DNA from: Bacilli bacterium
GTDB lineage: Bacteria > Bacillota_I > Bacilli_A > RF39 > UBA660
NCBI GenBank assembly: GCA_022795155.1
Contig: JAAWGF010000014.1
Span: 1-39,776, forward strand
DNA length: 39,776 nt
Direction of reading: 5' to 3'
Positions 33,334 to 39,776 of the stretch are shown piece by piece. The notes beneath the pieces are model-generated. The model was not told the origin of the DNA and did no database searches. It was given only the letters and a program-made list of their open reading frames with translations. Positions within the stretch are counted from its first letter, which is position 1, and each line of letters starts with the position of its first letter. The position numbers and the translations under genes are program-made.

Positions 33334-34488
33334 CTAATCTATATAATTAAAATTATAACTATGATCATTAATTAATTTTAAAACTTTATCTTTTGCTTCA
33401 CCTTCTAAAACAGTTGGTTGAAAATTATTTGTATAATCAACGGAAGAAATAGACACAGGAATTAATTTTAAATTAGAATCTATATATTTATCATCTTCAA
33501 AATTAAATGTTACTTGCGCAATCATCGAATTTTTATCATTTGGATTACTATGACCTCCATAACAAAAGTTTCCTAATGAATAAAAAATATATTTACCATT
33601 GTATTCTTCTACCCCTTGTAAAATATGTGGGTGATGTCCGACAATTAAATCAGCCCCATTATCAATCGCATAATGCGCTAATTCTTGTTTTATTGTATCA
33701 AAATCATAATCATATTCAATTCCACCATGTAAGGTTATAATTTTAATATCAACATTATTTTCTTCAAAATATTCTAAAGCTTTATCTATTTCATTTTTAG
33801 TATAAAGATTAAAAGCTTTAAAGCCTGCAAAACCAAATTTTATTCCATTAATATCTTCAATATGAAAATTATTATTATTAAAGTAAGCAATATTATTTTC
33901 TTTTAAAATATTAACTGTATCATTATACCCAGTTTCTCCATAATCTCTAATGTGATTATTTGATAAATTAGCGGCTTCTACGCCACCACTAGTTAATATA
34001 TTAATATAGTCTGGTCGACCTTTAAATATAAATGGTTTTTGCTCATTAATATTAGTTGAATCAGTAAGTGGTCCTTCTAAATTAACAACTGTATAATCGT
34101 CATTTTCAAAAATATTTTTTACATTTTGAAAATAATAAGCATAGTCTTGTTGTTTATCAAATAAAACATCAAAAGCTCTATTTTGACTCGTTAAATAAGT
34201 CCCTAGTGTGCAATCCCCCGTAAAACTAATGGTAATAGATTCTTTATTTACTATTGGCTCTTTTTCTTCAAATTTAGAAGTAATATCACTTGTAGATTGT
34301 GTTGTTTCTAATAGTGTTTCTGTATCCAAAACTCTTTCTATTTCCCTCTTCGTTTCTAAACTTTCACTTACAATACTTCCTTTTGTTTCATAATTATGCT
34401 CAATACTTCCATCAACCCTTTTACAAGACGATAATGATACCGTTGTCAATAGGATCAATAATCCACTATATATTCGCAATTTTTTCAT
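33334..34488 (-). CDS. CapA family lipoprotein (metallophosphatase fold)
   Basis: A 384-residue exported protein of the CapA/PgsA poly-gamma-glutamate family. ATG 34488 (MKKLRIYSGLLILL) follows GGGGG; lipobox LSSC. A Thr/Ser/Glu-rich linker (about 22-85) leads to the calcineurin-like domain with SFTGDCTLG, VVNLEGPL, NLSNNHIRDYGETG, TLHGGIEYDY and VGHHPHILQG, whose Asp, Asn and His form a two-metal site. The usual neighbours CapB and CapC are absent, so capsule synthesis is not implied; related proteins may act on cell-wall or other polymers. It has a consensus promoter and is followed by the LRR gene. Confidence 0.9.
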   Translation of the reverse strand: MKKLRIYSGLLILLTTVSLSSCKRVDGSIEHNYETKGSIVSESLETKREIERVLDTETLLETTQSTSDITSKFEEKEPIVNKESITISFTGDCTLGTYLTSQNRAFDVLFDKQQDYAYYFQNVKNIFENDDYTVVNLEGPLTDSTNINEQKPFIFKGRPDYINILTSGGVEAANLSNNHIRDYGETGYNDTVNILKENNIAYFNNNNFHIEDINGIKFGFAGFKAFNLYTKNEIDKALEYFEENNVDIKIITLHGGIEYDYDFDTIKQELAHYAIDNGADLIVGHHPHILQGVEEYNGKYIFYSLGNFCYGGHSNPNDKNSMIAQVTFNFEDDKYIDSNLKLIPVSISSVDYTNNFQPTVLEGEAKDKVLKLINDHSYNFNYID

Positions 34489-34513
34489 ATAATAACCCCC
34501 ATTTGTGCCTGTT

Positions 34514-34542
34514 ATTATAACACTAATAAATAAAGAAGTCAA
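34514..34542 (-). promoter_or_regulatory. Promoter of the capA-LRR unit
   Basis: TTGACT, exactly 17 bases, TATAAT, with TGT before the -10, on the minus strand. Confidence 0.75.
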
Positions 34543-34552
34543 AGTAATCAAT

Positions 34553-34576
34553 AAAAAAAGCAATCATTTAGATTGC
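34553..34576 (-). terminator. Terminator of the ireB-mltG-O-methyltransferase unit
   Basis: On the minus strand GCAATC pairs with GATTGC around a 5-base loop, followed by seven T; it overlaps the O-methyltransferase stop codon. Confidence 0.8.
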
Positions 34577-35148
34577 CATTTAGAAACACCAATTCCATCA
34601 CCAATTGAATAAAACTCTGTTTTAAATTCTTCGTTATTTTCTAAAAATTCAATATAATTTCGTAATTTTCTGACTATTCCACGAACATTTCGACTACTAA
34701 TCTCTTTATTACTTTTAACTAAACCATGAAAATCTAAGTTATCACTTACAATTACGCCATTATTATTTAAATTTACTTTAAATTTTTCAAAAAATTTAAT
34801 GTACTGACTTTTAGCAGCATCAATAAATATTAAATCAAATTTTTTTTTAAATTCTACATTGAAAGCATCATCTAATATAACCATGATGTGCTTTTCTAAA
34901 TTAAAATTTTTAATATTTTCAATTGCCAAATTATATCTTTCAACATCTCTTTCAATCGTTGTAATTTTAATATCTTTATTTACTAAAGCCATTTTAATTG
35001 CTGAATAACCAATAGCTGTTCCAATTTCTAAAATATTTTTAACATTATTTTTTTTTATATAATCGCATAAAAATTCAATCCCATCTTTGAGCATAATTGG
35101 AACATTATGTTCACTAGCATATTCTTCTAACTGGCGTATTGATACCAT
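34564..35148 (-). CDS. O-methyltransferase, YrrM/TrmR type
   Basis: SAM-dependent class I methyltransferase of 194 residues. Motif I is LEIGTAIGYSAIKMA, with ITTIERD after strand 2 and FDLIFIDAAKSQYIKFFE for the metal-proximal Asp, as in the catechol O-methyltransferase-like family. The mltG neighbourhood matches yrrL-yrrM of Bacillus, where the product modifies tRNA wobble uridine (TrmR); that function is inferred. The start lies 22 bases inside mltG, so translation is coupled. Confidence 0.88.
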   Translation of the reverse strand: MVSIRQLEEYASEHNVPIMLKDGIEFLCDYIKKNNVKNILEIGTAIGYSAIKMALVNKDIKITTIERDVERYNLAIENIKNFNLEKHIMVILDDAFNVEFKKKFDLIFIDAAKSQYIKFFEKFKVNLNNNGVIVSDNLDFHGLVKSNKEISSRNVRGIVRKLRNYIEFLENNEEFKTEFYSIGDGIGVSKWQSK

Positions 35149-36209
35149 AAGCCTTGACTCTTAAGTGCTTCGATTGTATTTAAATGTTCAGCATTTGTTG
35201 TTGTAAAATAAGTTTTTTTATTTTTGTCAGCTACAAAGAAATAGTAGTTATGACTATGAGGCTTTATAGCAGCTTCAATTGATTCTATACTAGGATTACA
35301 AATAGGACTAATTGGTAATTTACCAGCCATGCAATTAGAGCGTGTGTTATAGTAATTACAATCATCAATTTCTGTTTTATACAAATCTCTTTCACTCATA
35401 TCAACTTTAATCGCATAATAAGTTGTAACATCACTACCTAAACTCCAACCATCATGAAGGCGATTATAAAATACACCTGCAACATCAAAACGATCTGCTT
35501 TATTAACACCTTCTAATTCAACTATAGAAGCTAAAGTTAAAAGTTGATGAACAGTATATGGACTGCTTTCAATCTCTTTTTTATAAGGCGTCAACTTTTT
35601 ATCTAATTCATCTAATAATGTTTCAAATATCTCTTCGACAGTTACATCCTTATCTCTAAACTGATATGTATCAGGAAATAAATATCCCTCTAGAGAATAA
35701 TATATACTTGGATTTTTAATCTCATCAGTTAAAAACCAATATTTATTAATTAATGTATCTAAATAAGCACTATCTACTAATAATGCATAGATATCTTCTT
35801 CAGTATTATTAGTATTTTGAGCTATTACATTCGCTAAATAGCGCATATTTTTTCCTTCAACAAAAGTAATACTAATATTATCAGTATTGACATCACTACC
35901 ATCTTCTAAAACTTTTAGAATTTTTTCAACACCCATATTTTCACTTAAAGAATATTTACCCTTCTCTAAATTACTAGGCTTCATTAGTTTTACATATAAT
36001 TTATAAAAAAACTCCGATCTTATCAAATTATTTTCTTTTAATTTACCAGCTATTGATAAATATGTTTCACCTTCGCTTATTTCAATTTGTTTTAACTCAC
36101 TATTTTTACTAACTGGTCCGATATTAATTTTATAAATTGTACAACCAACTACAATTATAATAGCAAAAAAGGCCACAAGAAAACCAGCCAAATATGTATA
36201 TTTTTTCAT
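35127..36209 (-). CDS. mltG: Endolytic murein transglycosylase
   Basis: Cuts nascent glycan strands at the membrane to end peptidoglycan polymerisation. 360 residues with one N-terminal helix (about 5-27), a LysM-like/linker region (about 40-100) and the YceG domain. The catalytic Glu is in ASIVELEG, Glu231. Other family features are LEGYLFPDTY, RLHDGWSLGSDVTTYYA and PISPICNPSIESIEAA. The ribosome site is weak, so it is probably coupled to the DUF1292 gene six bases upstream. With the class A PBP it completes a minimal glycan-synthesis set. Confidence 0.96.
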   Translation of the reverse strand: MKKYTYLAGFLVAFFAIIIVVGCTIYKINIGPVSKNSELKQIEISEGETYLSIAGKLKENNLIRSEFFYKLYVKLMKPSNLEKGKYSLSENMGVEKILKVLEDGSDVNTDNISITFVEGKNMRYLANVIAQNTNNTEEDIYALLVDSAYLDTLINKYWFLTDEIKNPSIYYSLEGYLFPDTYQFRDKDVTVEEIFETLLDELDKKLTPYKKEIESSPYTVHQLLTLASIVELEGVNKADRFDVAGVFYNRLHDGWSLGSDVTTYYAIKVDMSERDLYKTEIDDCNYYNTRSNCMAGKLPISPICNPSIESIEAAIKPHSHNYYFFVADKNKKTYFTTTNAEHLNTIEALKSQGLWYQYAS

Positions 36210-36215
36210 ACTTTA

Positions 36216-36527
36216 CTATTCTTGAGTTCCTTCTACGTTATTACCATTCATTTGTTGCTTTACTTGAGCTTGAAGTTCAGATAGAATTGTTTCAATTATC
36301 TTCCATTCTTTATCAGTTTCTATTGGTTGTAATGATGTATTCTCTTCATTTGGATTATAAATTGAAGCATAAACCTTTGTATTTCCAGCCTCATCTTTGG
36401 TATTATCAGTATAAACAATATAGTTTTTCTTTGTTTCATCTGATTCAAAAGTAAATAAAGCTTCACATTCAATTTCTTTTCCCTCATCATTAGTTACTTT
36501 AAAAGTCATTCTCTCTTCATTATTCAT
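36216..36527 (-). CDS. DUF1292 (YrzB-like) protein
   Basis: A 103-residue acidic protein of the DUF1292 family: FKVTNDEGKEIECEALFTFESDETKKNYIVYTD (given here in parts as FKVTNDEGKE and KNYIVYTD) is the family core, a small beta sandwich, followed by VYASIYNP and a C-terminal helix. ATG 36527 follows AGAAGGAG and overlaps ruvX by eight bases. The order IreB, RuvX, DUF1292, MltG matches other Bacilli. Molecular role unknown. Confidence 0.9.
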   Translation of the reverse strand: MNNEERMTFKVTNDEGKEIECEALFTFESDETKKNYIVYTDNTKDEAGNTKVYASIYNPNEENTSLQPIETDKEWKIIETILSELQAQVKQQMNGNNVEGTQE

Positions 36528-36954
36528 TATTAATTCTCCTTCTTTCTTTATCTAAATATGTTTGAAGTATAATATTAGCTGCTAGACTATCAATTTTTTT
36601 CTTCCTCTTTTTTCTTGAAATATCAGCCTCAAGCATGTAGTTTGTAGCTTCAACTGTTGATAATCTTTCATCTTGCATTACAACTTCAATATTTAAATTA
36701 CTTATTAATTTTTTTTGAAAATCAAGACAAATATTTGCCCTATCTCCAATCGTATTACTCATATTTTTGGGGAAACCCAAAACAATTTTAGAAACATCAT
36801 ATTCTTTAATAATTTTTTTTAATTCTCGCAAAACACTATCATAATCTCCTTCATTAAAATGTATAGTTGTATAAGTTGAAGCAATTGTTCGCGTTGCATC
36901 ACTTAAAGATATTCCTAATGTTCTACTACCTAAATCAAGTCCTAAATATCTCAT
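36520..36954 (-). CDS. ruvX: Holliday junction resolvase-like protein RuvX/YqgF
   Basis: RNase H-fold nuclease family (YqgF), linked in other bacteria to 16S rRNA 5'-end maturation and to junction resolution. 144 residues. Signatures: YLGLDLGSRTLGISLSD at the start, VLGFPKNMSNTIGDRA, and MQDERLSTVEATNYM with KKKIDSLAANIILQTYL. The catalytic Asp and Glu are present. The ATG overlaps the stop of ireB (ATGA). Confidence 0.95.
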   Translation of the reverse strand: MRYLGLDLGSRTLGISLSDATRTIASTYTTIHFNEGDYDSVLRELKKIIKEYDVSKIVLGFPKNMSNTIGDRANICLDFQKKLISNLNIEVVMQDERLSTVEATNYMLEADISRKKRKKKIDSLAANIILQTYLDKERRRINNE

Positions 36955-37193
36955 TTGTTTAAGTACTCATTAATTATAAATGCTAATAAATCTGAGCGAT
37001 TGATACTTAATATTTTTTTTCGGGCATCCCTATAACTAGAAATATAACCAGGATCACCACTCATTAAATAACCAACCAATTGGTTAATAGGGTTATAACC
37101 TCTTTCTGATAAAATAGCAACAACCTCTTTAAATATGGCTCCTATCAAAGCCTGTTTAAAAATTTTTGAGTCATAAACTTTTGTTTCTTCCAT
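36951..37193 (-). CDS. ireB: IreB family regulatory phosphoprotein
   Basis: An 80-residue protein of the UPF0297/IreB family. In enterococci it is a substrate of a PASTA Ser/Thr kinase that controls cell-wall stress and cephalosporin resistance. The core is FKQALIGAIFKEVVAILSERGYNPINQLVGYL followed by SGDPGYISSYRDARKKI (family-diagnostic); residues before it, EETKVYDSK, include the Thr that is phosphorylated in relatives. ATG 37193 follows AGGTGA. It heads the operon; alaS, its common neighbour, is not here. Confidence 0.94.
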   Translation of the reverse strand: MEETKVYDSKIFKQALIGAIFKEVVAILSERGYNPINQLVGYLMSGDPGYISSYRDARKKILSINRSDLLAFIINEYLNK

Positions 37194-37223
37194 CGTTTCA
37201 CCTACTTTTATGAATACATTTTA

Positions 37224-37252
37224 ATTTTATCATTAAACAATCTTTTTTTCAA
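37224..37252 (-). promoter_or_regulatory. ireB operon promoter
   Basis: TTGAAA, exactly 17 bases, TAAAAT on the minus strand, about 30 bases before the ireB start. Confidence 0.7.
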
Positions 37253-37280
37253 CTATTATGACAAAAATTTAATTAACAAA

Positions 37281-37313
37281 AAATTAAACCAGCTTATAAA
37301 CAGGTTTAATTTT
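37281..37313 (-). terminator. Terminator of the sigma-like gene
   Basis: On the minus strand AAATTAAACC pairs with GGTTTAATTT around a 13-base loop and runs into T; it lies seven bases after the stop codon. Confidence 0.7.
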
Positions 37314-37319
37314 AACTAA

Positions 37320-39623
37320 TCAATTAAGTGTCAAAAACTTTTGTCTATTATTGCTTTTTTCACATTCTATCAATCGCATTTTTAACTCTTCTATCTGTGC
37401 ATAACTAAATGTCTTTTCTTTTTCCTCATTATTTATAAAACAAATAATCTCTAGATAAATCCTAGCAGTTTCAATATCATTATTATTTAAACTTTGATTA
37501 AAATAACCAATACATTGTATACAATCAAATAACTCGCTAATATTATATCCCTCATTAATACCATTTAAAACAGAGCCAAGATTTTCAAAAGTATTTTTAT
37601 TATTTAGTAATTCTATATTTATTAGTGATTTTATAACAGATTCATATTTTAAGTATTCTTTTTCTTTCAAGTATTTATTAAGCAATTTATTAGCCTCAAC
37701 AAATTTATTGTTACTTAGACTTTCAATTATTTGGCTTATAATACCATTTTCTACAAAAGTTTTATTAAGACAATTATCATCTTCTTTTTTCATAGGCCCA
37801 ACATTATCAACAGGCGCTTTAATATCAATATTAACTATTTTATTTTTTGAGGAAGCTGAGTTTTCGCTTATATTACCATATGTTAATGCTATATTAATAT
37901 TTTTTATAACAATCTCTAATTTATCTCTTTGGGCCTTTGTTAATGGATATACGGCATTGCTATTCAAATCATTACCAAAGCGTAAATGCAACAACAATTT
38001 TTCATCTTCCGATAACTTATCTACCACTTTATCTACTTGTTCTACAGTATGCAACCTAAAATATTTATAAAAATTAGGAAAAATTAAATCTGATACTTTT
38101 ATATTTTTAACAACACTAGTAAATAATTTAAAAAAAGCATTCTTTTCTATCTCATTAAAATTCTCATTTACAAATAAATGTTTAGGATTAGTACTATCAT
38201 CATAATTTAAACAAGCAATTTTAATTTCTTCAAAATTTAAATCCATCAATGAATCATATATAAAAATTTTGTCATATTCTAAAATATACGAACTCAAAAT
38301 ATCTAATATTTTATTATCAATCTTACTAAATTTAATATCTTTATTTTCCTTTTGCCTTTTCTTTTCTAATAAATAATGATTGTTACATAAACTATAATGA
38401 ACTATATTCTTAGCAATACTATTTAAAACCGAAATAGGCATATTTCTAATAACTTTACTCTTATGAACGCAAAAAATCTGATAAGTACTATATTTGTTTT
38501 TAGTAAATAACTTATTATCATTAAATAAATCCTCATCATAATTATAACTATTAAGATTCTCCACAAATTTTTTCAAAGCTCTTGTTTCTAATTGTCTAAC
38601 TTCATCCGGAACAATACCAACTAACTCGCTAATTTTTTGGAGTGTAAGTCTATCAACTCCCTCTAATCCAAAGCGATAAATCAAAATATAAATATAGTTT
38701 ATTGGTAAATTACTACTATAAAGCAATTTGTATGACAATGCATTATTATTATCTACATCACTATCGATAAATTTTGTTGGAGCATCAGCTATTAAATCAA
38801 CAAGCTCAATAGAAGAGCCTTCATCATTTTTAATAATATTATTAAGACTAATAAAATCTTCTTTTAAACCATCAAATAAACAAATATCAAATTCATCCAT
38901 TTTAAGTTCTGTTTTTATTTCAGCAAAGTTAGGATTTCTTCCTAATTTTTCTTCTAACAATTTAACACTTTTACTATAATTTAATAATTTACTAGCCATA
39001 GCTACTCTAATATTGCCTTCTTTGGTATTAATAATTCTTTTTATAAAACCTTCTATACAATTACAAGCATATGTAGAAAATTGAACATTTTCAAAAATAT
39101 TAAAATTATCAACCGCATGAATCAAACCAAGTATTCCTTCAGAAATTAAATCATCAATGTCTACATTACCAAAACTATAATTAAATGCCACTTCATATAC
39201 AAGACCCTTATTATCCAAAATAACTTTATTTCTTGCCTCTTTATCTCCATTAGCAACTCTTAAAAATAATTCTATTTTTTCAATATCATCATGATATAAA
39301 GCTTGATAAAAATCAAGCAATGATAAAATAAATTTATTATCAATAAGTTCAACCATTGTATTGTCTTTTATTCTATAAAAATTAGAAATAATTACCGTTC
39401 TAACCATATTATATAAAAAATTATTATTTTGAAATAATAATTTAAATACATCTGTATTATAATCAATTTCACCAAATATGGACAATTTTTTTAGTTCATC
39501 TAAATATTCAAGCTTATTATTAAACAGCAAATTATTATTAATATAATCATTTAAAATATTATAAACCTCTATTGTTTTTTCCGAATACTCATCATTTTTA
39601 TTTTTAAATAATTCTTGCTTCAA
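37320..39623 (-). CDS. Very large sigma-70-like protein with a long C-terminal extension
   Basis: About 767 residues, roughly twice a normal sigma factor. The start is probably TTG 39623, because GGGAG is nine bases upstream; an ATG at 39632 directly abuts that site. Residues ~1-120 are a helical extension. Region 2 (about 125-212): GDKEARNKVILDNKGLVYEVA, DIDDLISEGILGLIHAVDNF and QFSTYAC, where the Trp pair of primary sigmas is replaced by NC. Region 3 (about 213-290): KLLEEKLGRNPNFAEIKTEL. Region 4 (about 310-360): YRFGLEG...LTLQKISELVGIVPDEVRQLETRALKKF, a good helix-turn-helix. Residues ~361-767 are not recognised; 534-583 (KLSEDEKLLLHLRFG) look like a second degenerate region 4, and the end is helical and TPR-like. 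Regulon unknown. Confidence 0.8.
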   Translation of the reverse strand: MKQELFKNKNDEYSEKTIEVYNILNDYINNNLLFNNKLEYLDELKKLSIFGEIDYNTDVFKLLFQNNNFLYNMVRTVIISNFYRIKDNTMVELIDNKFILSLLDFYQALYHDDIEKIELFLRVANGDKEARNKVILDNKGLVYEVAFNYSFGNVDIDDLISEGILGLIHAVDNFNIFENVQFSTYACNCIEGFIKRIINTKEGNIRVAMASKLLNYSKSVKLLEEKLGRNPNFAEIKTELKMDEFDICLFDGLKEDFISLNNIIKNDEGSSIELVDLIADAPTKFIDSDVDNNNALSYKLLYSSNLPINYIYILIYRFGLEGVDRLTLQKISELVGIVPDEVRQLETRALKKFVENLNSYNYDEDLFNDNKLFTKNKYSTYQIFCVHKSKVIRNMPISVLNSIAKNIVHYSLCNNHYLLEKKRQKENKDIKFSKIDNKILDILSSYILEYDKIFIYDSLMDLNFEEIKIACLNYDDSTNPKHLFVNENFNEIEKNAFFKLFTSVVKNIKVSDLIFPNFYKYFRLHTVEQVDKVVDKLSEDEKLLLHLRFGNDLNSNAVYPLTKAQRDKLEIVIKNINIALTYGNISENSASSKNKIVNIDIKAPVDNVGPMKKEDDNCLNKTFVENGIISQIIESLSNNKFVEANKLLNKYLKEKEYLKYESVIKSLINIELLNNKNTFENLGSVLNGINEGYNISELFDCIQCIGYFNQSLNNNDIETARIYLEIICFINNEEKEKTFSYAQIEELKMRLIECEKSNNRQKFLTLN

Positions 39624-39652
39624 AAAAACCATCTCCCATAAAATTTGTAAAT

Positions 39653-39661
39653 ATTATAACA
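39653..39661 (-). promoter_or_regulatory. Promoter of the sigma-like gene
   Basis: TGTTATAAT (extended -10) on the minus strand, about 30 bases before the probable start; no clear -35. Confidence 0.5.
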
Positions 39662-39684
39662 TATTTCTTAATATTTTAACATTA

Positions 39685-39718
39685 AAAAAGATAAATATAT
39701 TTTCATATTTACCTTTTT
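39685..39718 (-). terminator. Terminator at the right edge
   Basis: AAAAAG and TAAATAT pair with ATATTTA and CTTTTT around a 6-base loop with one mismatch. The T run serves the minus-strand gene entering from the right edge; its stop codon lies inside the stem. Confidence 0.6.
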
Positions 39719-39776
39719 ATTTTCTTTATTACTAAAGAGGAATCATTAATATAAATATTTATTAAAGCTTTGAGTA
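39709..39776 (-). CDS. Possible 3' end of a gene entering from the right edge
   Basis: An open frame of 21 codons (ending LVIKKIKR) reaches the window edge on the minus strand and stops inside a terminator-like hairpin, which is the pattern of other genes here. Too short to identify. Confidence 0.4.
   Translation of the reverse strand, partial: LKALINIYINDSSLVIKKIKR

Overview
The window is about 39.8 kb of very AT-rich, gene-dense chromosome. Several things point to a low-GC Gram-positive (Bacillota) of the Bacilli/Erysipelotrichia/RF39-like group: both PolC and DnaE replicative polymerases, the RNA polymerase delta subunit, the IreB-RuvX-DUF1292-MltG-YrrM gene order, and YlbJ/YlbL-type proteins. 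TGA is used as a stop (for example rnhB and the O-methyltransferase) and Trp is read from TGG, so the code is not the Mycoplasma one. A penicillin-binding protein, MltG and a peptidoglycan-deacetylase-like lipoprotein indicate a cell wall. A class III (anaerobic) ribonucleotide reductase with a desulfoferrodoxin-like protein indicates a strict or near-strict anaerobe. The exact taxon cannot be read from the sequence.

Layout. 1-3000 (minus): dnaE, cut by the window edge, behind a small Cys-rich protein. 3080-3910 (plus): rpmB, a small unknown protein, then a strongly structured RNA-like segment ending in a terminator. 3910-7060 (minus): mutM and a YibE/F membrane protein, preceded by a separate two-gene unit of unknowns. 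7177-14600 (minus): polC, rpoE (own promoter inside the end of argS), argS and a YwiB-like DUF1934 protein. 14735-17144 (plus): class A PBP and TspO/MBR protein. 17148-19218 (minus): lipoprotein, membrane protein and YlbL-like PDZ/Lon-type protease, divergent from ylbJ (plus). 20246-21130: an Rpn/transposase-type nuclease. 21205-24801 (minus): nrdD, a separate glycyl-radical peptide, nrdG and a desulfoferrodoxin-like protein. 25133-26807 (plus): PdaC-like deacetylase and membrane protein. 26845-31850 (minus): rnhB, a 96-aa protein and an MBL hydrolase; pduL and DUF1450; parE and a Big2 protein. 31852-34542 (minus): CapA-like lipoprotein and an unusual intracellular leucine-rich-repeat protein. 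34553-37252 (minus): ireB-ruvX-DUF1292-mltG-O-methyltransferase. 37281-39660 (minus): a very large sigma-70-like protein.

Most of the window is core replication, repair, envelope and translation machinery. The points most worth a second look are: (1) NrdD split so that the glycyl-radical loop is a separate 59-aa gene, apparently co-transcribed with the activase and a superoxide-reductase-like protein; (2) a candidate three-way-junction RNA at about 3716-3856; (3) the ~767-aa sigma-like protein with a ~400-residue C-terminal extension; (4) two insertions in PolC and a degenerate PHP site in DnaE; (5) a 13-nt homopolymer inside the probable parE promoter. Family calls rest on motif recognition by eye; no database search was run.
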